Shown here: in pieces, positions 45,344 through 55,316 of the stretch | Layout of the letters: each line of letters opens with the position of its first letter | How positions within the stretch are numbered: the first letter of the stretch is position 1 | Assembly: GCF_018613715.1 (NCBI RefSeq) | Contig: NZ_JAGGPT010000001.1 | Coordinates: 547,919 to 611,918 of the forward strand | Source of the DNA: Chryseobacterium sp. ISL-6 | GTDB taxonomy: Bacteria; Bacteroidota; Bacteroidia; Flavobacteriales; Weeksellaceae | Direction: 5' to 3' | DNA length: 64,000 nt | Notes under the pieces: generated by a model | The model's input: the letters and a program-made list of their open reading frames with translations, nothing else | Database searches by the model: none | Told to the model about the DNA's origin: nothing | Made by a program: the position numbers and the translations under genes

Positions 45344-45943
45344 TCATTCAAATTCTTTTTCGAACTTTTTAAAGTCCTGTAATGTGGGTTGAGATCCTCG
45401 CTTAATTCTATTTTTAGTTTCCTTAACGATATCTTCTGATCCCAGTCTTTTAACCGTTGCAGTTCTAAGTCCGGTCAATACATTAATTTCAGTTTCTGTG
45501 GTTAAGTTTTTACCATCCCAAGTCCCTTTTGATACATTAATTAAATCGAAGTTTCCATTTTTATACCGGAATGTATACTCGGCATGTCCATCTTTGATAT
45601 CCGATAAGATGTATAAGTTTCCATTTTCAATACTAAAAGTCGGGGTTTGATTTTCTGCGTGTTTGCCCTTTAATTCAACAGGATACTGAGCTTCAATAAT
45701 ATCCGTTGATGAGGTATGTAACTTAAGTTTTCCATCCGGCTGGGAAAGGAATATCTGCAATCTAAATGGAACAGTTGTATCAACAGTATCCATAGCCAGA
45801 ATTAATTTATCCTTACGCCCATCATTATTTAAATCACCTGTTTCTTCCCGCACTACGATATTAAAATGATCTTTTCCAGTCTTATTCTGTGAATAGACGG
45901 TGATCTGTATAAGAGCAAAAAAGGCAAACAGTATATTTTTCAT
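45344..45943 (-). CDS. Secreted FG-GAP-like hypothetical protein
   Basis: Exported protein of 199 residues with a Sec signal peptide (1-18). It has one calcium-site-like element, GDLNNDGRKDKLIL, the usual FG-GAP/VCBS opening for small Bacteroidota secreted proteins. The rest is beta-rich and polar with no catalytic motif. It is convergent with the ATPase gene, with a 7-nt gap. Function unknown. Confidence 0.75.
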   Translation of the reverse strand: MKNILFAFFALIQITVYSQNKTGKDHFNIVVREETGDLNNDGRKDKLILAMDTVDTTVPFRLQIFLSQPDGKLKLHTSSTDIIEAQYPVELKGKHAENQTPTFSIENGNLYILSDIKDGHAEYTFRYKNGNFDLINVSKGTWDGKNLTTETEINVLTGLRTATVKRLGSEDIVKETKNRIKRGSQPTLQDFKKFEKEFE

Positions 45944-46030
45944 AAAAATAAATTCAAGTGATTCATTGGCAACAAAGCATGCAATATAATCATTCGAAAA
46001 TTATAAATAAGAACAATAAACAAATGGAAT

Positions 46031-47416
46031 CTATTTCCACCCACCTCCCAGCGCAGCATACAAATTAACAACCGCCTGAAGTTGCTGAAGTTTATCAGTC
46101 ACTGCGCTTTGTTTTGCACTTAAAAGGCTTTGTTCTGATGTAAGGACATCTGTATAATTGGTAGCACTGGTGTATTTTAATAATTCCTTTGTAAAATGGA
46201 CTGCTTTTTCCAGGTTGCCAATCTGCTCTTGTCTTGAGGATGTTTTTTCATCTACCATCTGGTATTGATAAAGCGCATTAGAAACCTCCTGACCTGCAGT
46301 AAGCAGTATTTTGTTGTAATTATATTCTGCAGCCTCATAATTGGCCTGTGCTATTTTTAGCTTTTGTTTATTAAGTCCATTATTAAAAATAGGCTGCGTT
46401 AAACCTCCTACAATATTAGCAAGAAAAGCACCTGCGCTAAAAAAAGACTTTAGCTGTGTAGCATACAAACCTCCTTGAGCTGTTATCGTTAATGAAGGAT
46501 AAAAGGCCGTCTGAGCAACATTCACTTGTTCAAAATAACTTCTCAGTTGTAACTCAGCCTGTTTAACATCCGGTCTGTTGGCCAGTAATTGGGTAGGTAA
46601 ACCCGTTGACAATTCACTGTACATCTGCTCATTAAAAAGTGAGTCCCGTTGAATAGGACCTGGAGTTCTGCCCAATAATAAAGAGATTGTATTTTCTGTC
46701 TGGCGGATATTATTCTTTATGTCCGGAACAGTAGATTTTACAGCATAGTAATTAGCAGCACTCTGTACCACTGCTGCCCCTGTCACCACATCACTGTTTT
46801 TCAAAACTTTCATGGTTTCTGTATCCTTGGAATAAACTTCTAAAGACTGCTGAACAATTTTCAGCTGCTCATCATAAGCCAGAAGCTGATAGTAAGTCAC
46901 GGCAATATTGGCAACGAGCTGCGTCTGTACCGCCTGCTTATATGCTTCACTGGCAAGATAACTGGCATACATTGATCTTTTGGTACTTCTTAACTTACCC
47001 CAGATATCAGCCTGCCATGAGGATAACGCATACAACTGATAAACCTGATTATTCGCGGCCTGTGAATTTGAGGGATGATACTCTCCTCCTGAAGCATTTC
47101 CGGAAAGAGAAGGTAGAAATGCCTGCTTACTCTGTACAAAATTGGCTTCAGCCACTTTCAGATTGGTAACAGCTGTTTTCAGATCAAGGTTATTTTCAAT
47201 CCCTTCCGTAATAAGCTGTTGCAATAAAGGATCTTTAAAAATTTCTTTCCAGGAAAGTGTTGCTATAGAGGTTGTATCTTTTACTGTATTTCCATACAAA
47301 TTATCAGGAGCCGACTGTTTATTCACATACGGTTTGGTAACATCACAACTATAAAGTATAGCTGAGGTAATGATTACCTGTACAAAAAATTTATATTTTA
47401 TTTTCCAATGTACCAT
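46031..47416 (-). CDS. RND efflux outer-membrane factor (NodT family)
   Basis: Outer-membrane channel (TolC/OprM-like lipoprotein) of a tripartite pump, 461 residues. The start is set at 47416 (MVHWKIKYKFF), 4 nt after the pump gene stop; the longer frame overlaps the pump gene. A lipoprotein signal ends at LYSCD. Two OEP repeats follow, with LATEGI-type coiled coils (about 50-240 and 250-455) and conserved LLANRPDVKQAELQLRS and LTQPIFNNGLNKQKLKIAQ motifs. It is the third gene of the efflux operon. Confidence 0.94.
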   Translation of the reverse strand: MVHWKIKYKFFVQVIITSAILYSCDVTKPYVNKQSAPDNLYGNTVKDTTSIATLSWKEIFKDPLLQQLITEGIENNLDLKTAVTNLKVAEANFVQSKQAFLPSLSGNASGGEYHPSNSQAANNQVYQLYALSSWQADIWGKLRSTKRSMYASYLASEAYKQAVQTQLVANIAVTYYQLLAYDEQLKIVQQSLEVYSKDTETMKVLKNSDVVTGAAVVQSAANYYAVKSTVPDIKNNIRQTENTISLLLGRTPGPIQRDSLFNEQMYSELSTGLPTQLLANRPDVKQAELQLRSYFEQVNVAQTAFYPSLTITAQGGLYATQLKSFFSAGAFLANIVGGLTQPIFNNGLNKQKLKIAQANYEAAEYNYNKILLTAGQEVSNALYQYQMVDEKTSSRQEQIGNLEKAVHFTKELLKYTSATNYTDVLTSEQSLLSAKQSAVTDKLQQLQAVVNLYAALGGGWK

Positions 47417-47420
47417 ACTT

Positions 47421-50400
47421 CTATTGTAAGGAGCTATTTTTATTATCAACAATCAGTTCATCATTTTCGTCATATTTGTTACTTTTTATTTTCTCCTGCA
47501 ATCCCTGGAAGATGACATAGAGGCCTGGGATCACAAATATTCCGAGTAAAGTCCCAAATAACATTCCGCCGATAGAACCTATCCCAATAGATTTATTTCC
47601 ATTAGCCCCAACACCTGTAGAAAACATCAAAGGCATCAAACCGAAAATAAAAGCTAATGAAGTCATCAATATCGGACGTATTCTAATTTTTGCCCCTTCT
47701 AATGCACTCTCAAGCAATCCCATTCCTTCGTGTCTCTTCTCTAAAGAAAACTCCACCATCAAAATGGCATTCTTCGCCAAGAGTCCTATCAGCATGATCA
47801 TACAGATCTGTACATAAATATTATTATCAATCCCAAATAATTTAGCAAAAACAAATATCCCGCTCAGTCCAACAGGTAGCGAAAGGATTACCGCTAATGG
47901 AAGAATGTAGCTTTCATACAAAGCACTCAGCAACAGATAGACAAAACAAAGACTTAACAAAAATATAATACCAGCCTGAGAACCTGAGCTCTGCTCTTCT
48001 TTACTGATACCACTGTATTCAAAACTGTAGCCCGGAGGCAGAACTCTAGCCGCAACTTCATTGATAGCTTCCATAGACTGACCTGTACTGAAGCCTATAT
48101 TGGGTGAACCATTCACTGAAATAGCATTATACATGTTAAACCTCGATATGGATGATGGTCCATATACTTTTTTCATCGTTATATACTCTGAAATGGGGCT
48201 CATTACTCCGCTTTTGGTTCGTACTTTAATGTTATTCATCTGCTCAATGGTTCCTCTGTAAGGATTATCAGCCTGAAGAATGATCTGATACTGCTGTCCG
48301 AATTCCGTAAAATTACTTATATAAGAACTTCCATAGTAGACATTCATTAAACTTAAAATATCTGCAGGCTGGATTCCATTGTCTTCACATTTGGCAAGAT
48401 TGACATCTACTTCATACTGTGGGAAATTAGGATTGAATGCTGTAGCCGCATATTGAATTTCACTTCTTTTATTTAATTCTGCTAAAAAATTTTGGGCTAC
48501 TCCATAAAAGTCAGCAATGGAATGTCCACCTCTGTCTTCGATCTGAAATGTAAATCCACCACTCGTACCAAAACCACTGATCGTAGGCTGCTGCATAAAA
48601 TTAATGGAAGCTCCTTGTATGTTTTTTGTTTTTTCAGTAAGTTGCTGGATGATGTCCTTATCGGTAACACCGGGACGCTGACTCCAGGGTTTAAGCCTTA
48701 AAATAAGCATTCCGTAAGAACTTCCGCTTCCTCCCAACTGATTTTGTCCCAATGTCGTCATTGAAGCCTGTACCTCAGGAATGGTATGGGCAATACGATC
48801 TATCTGAGTGTTTATGGTCTGTACCCTTTCTTTAGTTGCCGCAGCAGGAAGTGTTACGTTAACGAAAATAGTTCCCATATCCTCTGAGGGGACAAAACTT
48901 GAGGCTACACTTTTAATCGTCACATAAAATAACCCTCCAAAAAGGACGACAAGAAGTGCTGTCAGCCATTTTTTCCTTATCAGAAACCCTACAGAGGCTA
49001 TATATTTATTTATTAATTTGTCATAATTAGAATTAAAACCATCTTTTATCTTTTTCAAAAAGCCTCTTTTACTTCCTTCCACCTCATGTTTTGGCGGTCG
49101 TAAAAACATAGCCGCTAAAGCAGGACTTAAAGTAAGTGCATTCACTGCCGAGATCATAATAGCAATCGCCAGCGTAATACCAAACTGTTTATAAAATACC
49201 CCCGCAGAGCCTCCTAAGAAAGTAACAGGAAGAAATACTGAAGCCATTACAAGCGTAATAGAAACAATAGCCGGAGCAATCTCTCCCATAGCATCAATTG
49301 CTGCCTTACGGGGAGAAGTATATCCATGTTCGAGCTTGCTGTGAACAGCTTCCACAACCACTACGGCATCATCCACCACAATACCTATGGCAAGTACCAA
49401 AGCAAATAAAGTAAGTAAATTCAGACTGTATCCAAATAAATACAAAAAGAAGAATGTTCCTATAATCGACACCGGAACCGAAACTCCGTGAATAATGGTA
49501 GAACGTACGTCCTGTAAAAATATAAGGATCACGACAAACACCAGTAAAAAACATTCAACCAATGTATGGAGAACCTTATCAATACTTTCACCAAGGAAGT
49601 TATTAATATTAACCAACTCTATCATTTTGATCCCTGAAGGAAAACTCTTTGAAGCATCAGCCATTACTTTCTGTGCTCCTACGATTACCTCCTGGGCATT
49701 GGAACCTGGAGTCTGGCTTATCGATATGGCAACGGCAGGTTTACCATTAATGGCTGTAGCACTGGTATAGGTCTGGGTTCCCAAATCAATACGGGCAACA
49801 TCTTTAAGGTAAAGATACTGTCCGGTTCCAATTGATTTGATAATAATATTCTGAAACTGCTCAAGTGAGCTCAACGTACCGGAATAGGTAATATCATACT
49901 GAAATGCCTGAGCCATGTTATCGCCAATTTTACCTGGTGCAGCATTAAAATTCTGTGCATTCAATGCCGTCGTAATATCAGCGGGAACCAATCCATAGGC
50001 TGCCATTTTATCAGGTTGCAGCCAGATCCGCATGGCATAGGTCATCGCCCCACCGAATATGTTGGCTCCACCTACTCCTTTTGCTCTCTGTAGCTGCGGA
50101 ACTAAATTGATCGCCGCATAATTCTGTAAAAATTTCTGATCATATTGCGAGCGCTCACTGTACAATCCAACGATCAGCACATTACTGCTTTGCTGTTTCC
50201 TTACCGTTACCCCAGCTTGTGTTACCGCCTGGGGAAGTTTGGATAATACCGTACTTATCCTGTTCTGTACATCTACGGCAGCTTGATTAGGATCTACTCC
50301 TACTGCAAAATAAACGGTGATACTTGCCGATCCTGTGTTACTCGCTGATGAAGTCATATAGGTCATCCCTTCCACGCCATTGATCTGCTGCTCAAGTGGA

Positions 50401-50588
50401 AAAACCACACTATTAATCAGTGTTGTTGTATTAGCTCCCGGATAGGAAGTCGAAACCTGAATGGTAGGCGGTGCAATATTAGGATACTGAGCCACCGGCA
50501 GGCTGGTCACTCCTAAAATCCCCAGTACAACAATGATGACAGAGATCACAGTACTTAATACCGGCCGTCTTATAAATAGCTTTAGCAT
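47421..50588 (-). CDS. RND multidrug efflux pump, HAE1 family
   Basis: Inner-membrane proton-driven exporter of 1055 residues, the usual AcrB-like size with 12 helices and two large periplasmic loops. The N-terminus MLKLFIRRPVLSTVISVIIV is the HAE1 opening. The proton-relay pair Asp-Asp is in LAIGIVVDDAVVVVEAV (TM4), and the second half repeats with a lysine-bearing segment in GLLAKNAILMVEFS (TM10). It should export hydrophobic drugs or detergents through the adaptor and the outer-membrane channel encoded on either side. Confidence 0.97.
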   Translation of the reverse strand: MLKLFIRRPVLSTVISVIIVVLGILGVTSLPVAQYPNIAPPTIQVSTSYPGANTTTLINSVVFPLEQQINGVEGMTYMTSSASNTGSASITVYFAVGVDPNQAAVDVQNRISTVLSKLPQAVTQAGVTVRKQQSSNVLIVGLYSERSQYDQKFLQNYAAINLVPQLQRAKGVGGANIFGGAMTYAMRIWLQPDKMAAYGLVPADITTALNAQNFNAAPGKIGDNMAQAFQYDITYSGTLSSLEQFQNIIIKSIGTGQYLYLKDVARIDLGTQTYTSATAINGKPAVAISISQTPGSNAQEVIVGAQKVMADASKSFPSGIKMIELVNINNFLGESIDKVLHTLVECFLLVFVVILIFLQDVRSTIIHGVSVPVSIIGTFFFLYLFGYSLNLLTLFALVLAIGIVVDDAVVVVEAVHSKLEHGYTSPRKAAIDAMGEIAPAIVSITLVMASVFLPVTFLGGSAGVFYKQFGITLAIAIMISAVNALTLSPALAAMFLRPPKHEVEGSKRGFLKKIKDGFNSNYDKLINKYIASVGFLIRKKWLTALLVVLFGGLFYVTIKSVASSFVPSEDMGTIFVNVTLPAAATKERVQTINTQIDRIAHTIPEVQASMTTLGQNQLGGSGSSYGMLILRLKPWSQRPGVTDKDIIQQLTEKTKNIQGASINFMQQPTISGFGTSGGFTFQIEDRGGHSIADFYGVAQNFLAELNKRSEIQYAATAFNPNFPQYEVDVNLAKCEDNGIQPADILSLMNVYYGSSYISNFTEFGQQYQIILQADNPYRGTIEQMNNIKVRTKSGVMSPISEYITMKKVYGPSSISRFNMYNAISVNGSPNIGFSTGQSMEAINEVAARVLPPGYSFEYSGISKEEQSSGSQAGIIFLLSLCFVYLLLSALYESYILPLAVILSLPVGLSGIFVFAKLFGIDNNIYVQICMIMLIGLLAKNAILMVEFSLEKRHEGMGLLESALEGAKIRIRPILMTSLAFIFGLMPLMFSTGVGANGNKSIGIGSIGGMLFGTLLGIFVIPGLYVIFQGLQEKIKSNKYDENDELIVDNKNSSLQ

Positions 50589-50594
50589 GGCCTC

Positions 50595-51746
50595 TTAGTT
50601 AGATTTGGTTTTCATGGTACTGTACACTTCAACAGCATTGGCAGGTATGGGTTTTACTACCGTGCTGTCACTGATATTAAGCCCGTTAAGAAGAACTTTA
50701 TCTCCTACTTTAACGCCATCTTTAATCACTGCAAAGTTACCGTCGTCTGTAGGTGAGGTGACTACCGCAGTACTCATTACTTTATTTCCATTCATCAACT
50801 GATAGACGAATGATTTATCCTGCATTTGATAAATCGCCGTCTGAGGAGCTAATAAAGCATTATCGAGACTAACAGGAATCCGGATCGTAGCACTTGCGCC
50901 GTTTTGGATAAGACCTAATTTATTATCGAATATCGCTTTGAATGTTGCAGTACCGGTACTTGTGTTTATGCCACCGCTGGCTGTTACCAGTTTGCCTTTT
51001 TCAGGATAAACGGTTCCATCAGCCAATACTAATGTGACCAGAGGCATATTATTTAATTTTTCCAGCGTCGTACTTCCTTTCATTGTATTCATAAAATCCA
51101 GAAGCTGTTTTTCACTGAGGGAAAAATAGGCGAAAACACTTGTAGTGTCGGAAAGTGTCGTAAGCGGATCTGTTGTTGTACTGCTTACTAAAGCACCAAT
51201 TTTATAAGGAATAAGACCAATGGTTCCACTTTGTGGACTTCGGATGTAGGTATATCCTTGATTGGTTTGAGCATTGGCAAGGGTTGCTTTTGCCTGAGAC
51301 AAAGCAGCCTCTTGTGACTGTAAAGTATATAAAGCGGAACTCAGTTGATATTTGCTTACAATTTCCTGTTCTACCAGAGGTCTTGCTTTCTCCACATTCA
51401 TACGAGCAGTATTAACGTTGGCTTCTGCTATTTTTATAGCTCCCCTGGCTGTAACAATGTCCTGTTCATATTGGGGATTTTTGATCCGGAATAATAGCTG
51501 TCCTTTAGTTACTGCGGCTCCTTCGGAAACATAAATATCCTGGAGGTAACCAGAAACCATGGGCTTTATTTCCACTACATTTTCACCTTGTATGGAGGCT
51601 GGGAAATCATTATAAACTGTTACCGATCTCGGAGTGAGAGTTAATACCTGATAACTTTGTATAGGTTTCTCTTTTGTCTGTTCCTTTTTTTTGCCACAAG
51701 AAAGCAATAATATTGGAATAAACAGGACATATCTACTTTTCGTCAT
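50595..51746 (-). CDS. RND efflux periplasmic adaptor lipoprotein
   Basis: Membrane-fusion protein of 383 residues linking the pump to the outer-membrane channel. The lipoprotein signal ends at LLLSC, cysteine about 17. The biotinyl/lipoyl half-motifs are in YLQDIYVSEGAAVTKGQLLF and TYIRSPQSGTIG, with a coiled-coil hairpin between (IKIAEANVNTARMNVEKARP) and a beta-barrel and membrane-proximal domain after. It is the first gene of the operon; the pump starts 6 nt later. Confidence 0.95.
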   Translation of the reverse strand: MTKSRYVLFIPILLLSCGKKKEQTKEKPIQSYQVLTLTPRSVTVYNDFPASIQGENVVEIKPMVSGYLQDIYVSEGAAVTKGQLLFRIKNPQYEQDIVTARGAIKIAEANVNTARMNVEKARPLVEQEIVSKYQLSSALYTLQSQEAALSQAKATLANAQTNQGYTYIRSPQSGTIGLIPYKIGALVSSTTTDPLTTLSDTTSVFAYFSLSEKQLLDFMNTMKGSTTLEKLNNMPLVTLVLADGTVYPEKGKLVTASGGINTSTGTATFKAIFDNKLGLIQNGASATIRIPVSLDNALLAPQTAIYQMQDKSFVYQLMNGNKVMSTAVVTSPTDDGNFAVIKDGVKVGDKVLLNGLNISDSTVVKPIPANAVEVYSTMKTKSN

Positions 51747-51935
51747 ATTAAAATATTTGTGTCTGATAAGAATTACAAAAAATGAATTATCATCTCAAGC
51801 TTTAAAATAAATCCCTTAGCACTACCCTATGATTATAAAAATAGGATTTTGTTAGATCAAAAATGTCAAATTTTAAATAAATTTTAACATTTAATAAAAA
51901 TTATTAAATCGAAACAGAATTTTATATAATAAAAA

Positions 51936-51966
51936 ACCAGTCTCTCCCGATGGGATAAAGACTGGT
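51936..51966 (-). terminator. Terminator for the AraC-family gene
   Basis: Perfect 8-bp stem ACCAGTCT/AGACTGGT with an extended loop; a six-T run follows on the minus strand. The rest of the 266-nt gap before the efflux operon holds no gene. Confidence 0.7.
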
Positions 51967-52012
51967 CTCTGTTATATTTATTGAAGATAACTCCTATTTT
52001 TGAAAAGATATT

Positions 52013-52927
52013 TTAATTAAAAGACTGTTTATAAAGTAAAGGAGTGGTATTTGTTTTCTTCTTAAATAACTTATTAAAAGACTGTGAATGTTCAAATCCG
52101 AGCTGATAAGCTACCTCTGCCACTGAAAGACTGGTGGTCGTAAGATATTCTTTGGCTTTTTCAATCAGTTTTTCGTGGATATGCTGTTGGGCATTTTGTC
52201 CAGTCAGATTACGAAGCATATCACTTAGATAGTGTGGTGAAAGATTGAGTTTCGAAGCTAAAAACTCCACGGTAGGAAGTCCGCCGGTTAAAGTCTCCTG
52301 TTTATTAAAATAATCTTCAAGTAAATTTTCCATTTTGGAAAGTAAATCACTATTAACCGTTTTACGTGTTATGAACTGGCGCTTATAAAATCGGTTGCTA
52401 TAGTTTAATAACACCTCAACATAAGAAACGATGACATCCTGACTGATCTCATCAATCGCTGTATCCAACTCGCCATGAATATTATCCAATAACCCCACGA
52501 TCAGTTTCTTTTCTTTATCAGATAAATGAAGTGCTTCATTGGTGTCATAAGAGAAGAAACCATATTTCTTTATACTTTTACCTAGCGGGTAATTTCGAAT
52601 GAAATCAGGATGAACCAATAAAGTATATCCATGGTATTTCGCTTCTTCATTAGTAGATAAAATCTGATTGGGTGCCGTAAACATCATTCCACCCTCATTG
52701 AAATCATAGTACCCTTGCCCATATCCAATTTTTCCATTCTCAGAAAACTTATAGGAGATCTTATAAAAATCCATCACAAAGTTGCGGTTAAGCAGTTCCT
52801 TGTTGACACTCATTTCAGTATTGTCAATCAAGCTAATCAATGGATGAAGGGGTTTTGGCACCCTCAATATCTGATGAAGCTCGGAAATGGATGAGATTTT
52901 CAAAGGGCTGTTATCTTTCTTTTCCAT
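52013..52927 (-). CDS. AraC-family transcriptional regulator
   Basis: Regulator of 304 residues. The start is set at 52927 (MEKKDNSPLKISSISELHQI), the usual opening; 13 extra upstream residues are unlikely. An N-terminal cupin-like sensing domain precedes two HTH motifs near 205-300 (VEFLASKLNLSPHYLSDMLR, then LSVAEVAYQLGFEHSQSFNK). It sits between the efflux operon and an SDR gene, on the same strand as both. It is the best local candidate to control either of them, but this is inference. Confidence 0.92.
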   Translation of the reverse strand: MEKKDNSPLKISSISELHQILRVPKPLHPLISLIDNTEMSVNKELLNRNFVMDFYKISYKFSENGKIGYGQGYYDFNEGGMMFTAPNQILSTNEEAKYHGYTLLVHPDFIRNYPLGKSIKKYGFFSYDTNEALHLSDKEKKLIVGLLDNIHGELDTAIDEISQDVIVSYVEVLLNYSNRFYKRQFITRKTVNSDLLSKMENLLEDYFNKQETLTGGLPTVEFLASKLNLSPHYLSDMLRNLTGQNAQQHIHEKLIEKAKEYLTTTSLSVAEVAYQLGFEHSQSFNKLFKKKTNTTPLLYKQSFN

Positions 52928-52957
52928 AGTATAAATGTATGAATTATTTAAGTGAAA

Positions 52958-52991
52958 AAACAGCACAGCTCACACTGTACCTGTGCTGTTT
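52958..52991 (-). terminator. Terminator between SDR and AraC genes
   Basis: Perfect 11-bp stem AAACAGCACAG/CTGTGCTGTTT; on the minus strand the stem is followed by a T-run. It shows that the SDR gene is a separate unit from the AraC gene. Confidence 0.85.
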
Positions 52992-53003
52992 TAAAAGGAA
53001 AAT

Positions 53004-53801
53004 TTATATAAACTGTTTTCCCAATTGCTCTCTGAATGCTTCAACACCTAACTCCTGACGTTGTTCATACAATTCATTGGCATCTTTTCCTGCGATGTAT
53101 CGTAGTTGCTTTTTCCCGTCTGTTGCTGCTTCATATACAACCTCGGCAATCAATTCCGGTTCCGAAGCTGCTTCCAGCATCCCTTCCAAGTTTGAAAACA
53201 GACTTTTGATTATAGGTTCGTATTCCGGTTGAGTTCCCATATCCAGAGAGCGACTGATAAAATCTGTTTTAATTCCTCCCGGAGAAACTGTTTTTATGCC
53301 CACTCCGAAAGTATTCAGTTCAAAAGCTAAACTTTCACTCCATCCCTCCAGTGCCCATTTCGTTGCATGATAGGTAGAACTTAAGGGGAACGCCATCAAC
53401 CCGCCAATAGACGTTGTCGTAATAAACATTCCACTTCTTTTTTCTCTAAAATAAGGAATGAAAGCCTGTGTTACACGAATCACTCCTAATAAGTTTGTAT
53501 TTAATTGTTTAACGACCTGATCATCCGTTAAGGCTTCTAAAGGTCCCATTAAACCATATCCGGCATTATTAAAGACTAAATCGATATTGCTGATCTCAAG
53601 TGCTTTTTTCACAGTAGACTTGATCTGTTCCGGATTTGTTACATCCAATGGAAGAACTGTTACATTCTCTAAAGCTCTAAGTTCTGTATCAGATTCCGGA
53701 TTTCTCATCGTAGCGATCACGTTCCATCCTCTGCTTTGAAATAATTTTGCACTTGCTTTTCCAAGTCCTGTTGAGGCACCTGTTATAAAAATTGTTTTCA
53801 T
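53004..53801 (-). CDS. Short-chain dehydrogenase/reductase
   Basis: Classical SDR oxidoreductase of 265 residues. The Rossmann motif is ITGASTGLGKASAKLF, with NNAGYG near 90, the catalytic serine in TSIGG, and the YHATK pair. The substrate is unknown; it resembles SDRs often found next to AraC regulators in soil bacteria. It is transcribed toward the AraC gene and ends at a terminator. Confidence 0.93.
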   Translation of the reverse strand: MKTIFITGASTGLGKASAKLFQSRGWNVIATMRNPESDTELRALENVTVLPLDVTNPEQIKSTVKKALEISNIDLVFNNAGYGLMGPLEALTDDQVVKQLNTNLLGVIRVTQAFIPYFREKRSGMFITTTSIGGLMAFPLSSTYHATKWALEGWSESLAFELNTFGVGIKTVSPGGIKTDFISRSLDMGTQPEYEPIIKSLFSNLEGMLEAASEPELIAEVVYEAATDGKKQLRYIAGKDANELYEQRQELGVEAFREQLGKQFI

Positions 53802-53950
53802 TTTTTTATTGTATTAAAATTACAATACAAATGTCTGCAATCAAAAAAACGCCAGAGTTGCCAAATTGGATTTTGATGTAGCCAAAATGGAATTTACATT
53901 TTAAAGACAGAAAAATAGGTCTTCCTTATTAATTTTTGAATTGATATTAA

Positions 53951-53958
53951 TATATTTG
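53951..53958 (+). promoter_or_regulatory. -7 element (TATATTTG) of the tRNA gene
   Basis: Exact TAnnTTTG match ending 9 nt before the mature tRNA 5' end. Confidence 0.6.
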
Positions 53959-53967
53959 ATCTAAAGA

Positions 53968-54039
53968 GGCCCCATAGTTCAATGGATAGAACAAAAGTTT
54001 CCTAAACTTTAGATCCAGGTTCGATCCCTGGTGAGGCTA
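53968..54039 (+). tRNA. tRNA-Arg (anticodon CCU)
   Basis: A cloverleaf can be drawn by hand. The acceptor arm is GGCCCCA with TGAGGCT and discriminator A, the D arm is GTTC/GAAC, the anticodon arm is AAAGT/ACTTT with loop TTCCTAA, the variable loop has four bases, and the T arm is CCAGG/CCTGG with loop TTCGATC. It reads AGG codons. The acceptor stem has one C-A mismatch at pair 5-68 and a G-T wobble at 1-72. CCA is not encoded. It marks the left edge of the accessory stretch. Confidence 0.92.
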
Positions 54040-54070
54040 CAAATTGAATACTCTAGTATTTAGTTGAAAA

Positions 54071-54145
54071 ATGAAAGTTAAACATAGGCTTGGTATTGTA
54101 TTGACGATTGCAAATAAACGAAATGAAAATAAAAACTATTGCTAA
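54071..54145 (+). pseudogene. Possible remnant of a cassette gene before attC-like site 1
   Basis: A 24-residue frame (MKVKHRLGIVLTIANKRNEN and four more residues) stops inside the left end of attC-like site 1. A true cassette gene would be expected here, so this may be the leftover of one. Weak. Confidence 0.2.
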
Positions 54146-54255
54146 CAAGGGCTTTGCATGAGGCAGACTGAAATGCAAAATTCAACAGCAGTGTTTCGGT
54201 TAAACTTTAATCATAAATTAAGCTTTTGTCCTTCGGCAATCCCAAAACGTTAAGC
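54141..54255 (+). other. attC-like site 1 (imperfect palindrome)
   Basis: About 115 bp with ends GCTAACAAGGGCTTTGC and CAATCCCAAAACGTTAAGC. The terminal AAC/GTT core triplets and inner GGGnTTGC blocks can pair; the right end GTTAAGC fits the integron core site GTTRRRY. It shares both ends with the site at 55317-55391. Confidence 0.45.
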
Positions 54256-54301
54256 GTAATTTTACAAACAACCTCAAATCAGAATTCCGACACGAAAAGA
54301 A

Positions 54302-55306
54302 ATGAAAATAATTATTACAATTTTTTCTTTATTATTTTTTTCATTTTCTTATGGACAATCTGTAAGTAAAACAAAACCCGCAACACTAAATGCAATAGCA
54401 AAATTCATATCTCATGAAAATGGCGAAATGATTTCTATTTCAAAATTTTCAATAATAAAAGACTTTTCAAATAATGCTTTTGCTGACACCGTTTTTGTAT
54501 ATGACAGCAAAGAAATTCCTTTAGACTTTGACACTGTATTATTAACTGTAAATAAATATGGTGGAGAACGCTCAGAAGGTAACATATATTTTAGCAGCCC
54601 AGATTATGATGCAAATTATGGTATTCATCCAATAAGAAATAACCAAATTTCAATTGGTGAAAATGAAAATTCTGAAATTAATGAATGGGCTTTAAAAGGG
54701 CAAATAAGAAAAATAGCAGTCTTAGAATATGAACAATTTGACCAAACTAAAAATAAACCTAAAAATCCCAAGAATTATAAAAGCAATACTACTGTTAATT
54801 ATAACCGTACAGGAAATTTAGACAGCTTAAAGATTTTGTATAAAACCAAAACATCTTCTACATTTATGGAAACAAACATCTCATATAATTATACGAATGT
54901 AGAAAGGACAGGAATTGTTATTGAAAATAAAAAAGATACAATTTCTATAACTCACAAAAAATGGCTAACAAATCAATTGTATACGGAAGAATATTTCGAC
55001 AGCAAGAATAATCTATTTAAAACAATTTGGACATTCGTTGACAGCAATCATAAAATCACACATCAAAGAACAGAAGAAAAATATACAAACTCAGCAACTG
55101 AGATAAGACCGTTTGACATTTATTACACATTTAACGAAGATAATTACCTGGAAAAAATAACAACCAAATTTCAAGGAATAGAAAATGAAACCATTGTGGA
55201 CAAAAATATAGATTTGCTGTTTGACCATAATGGTAATCCAACAAAATCAATAAAAGTTGAAAATAATATCAAATATTTGATTATAAGAAAATATGAATAC
55301 TACTGA
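54302..55306 (+). CDS. Hypothetical secreted protein in a cassette-like unit
   Basis: Unrecognised 334-residue protein with a Sec signal peptide (MKIIITIFSLLFFSFSYGQ). The mature part is polar, beta-rich and lysine/asparagine-rich, with YD-like hairpins (KNLFKTIWTF-type repeats, YTFNEDNYLEKITTKFQG). A single gene with a short leader lies between two attC-like palindromes, and its stop codon is 10 nt before the second. That is the layout of an integron gene cassette. Function unknown. Confidence 0.7.
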   Translation: MKIIITIFSLLFFSFSYGQSVSKTKPATLNAIAKFISHENGEMISISKFSIIKDFSNNAFADTVFVYDSKEIPLDFDTVLLTVNKYGGERSEGNIYFSSPDYDANYGIHPIRNNQISIGENENSEINEWALKGQIRKIAVLEYEQFDQTKNKPKNPKNYKSNTTVNYNRTGNLDSLKILYKTKTSSTFMETNISYNYTNVERTGIVIENKKDTISITHKKWLTNQLYTEEYFDSKNNLFKTIWTFVDSNHKITHQRTEEKYTNSATEIRPFDIYYTFNEDNYLEKITTKFQGIENETIVDKNIDLLFDHNGNPTKSIKVENNIKYLIIRKYEYY

Positions 55307-55316
55307 AAAAACAACC

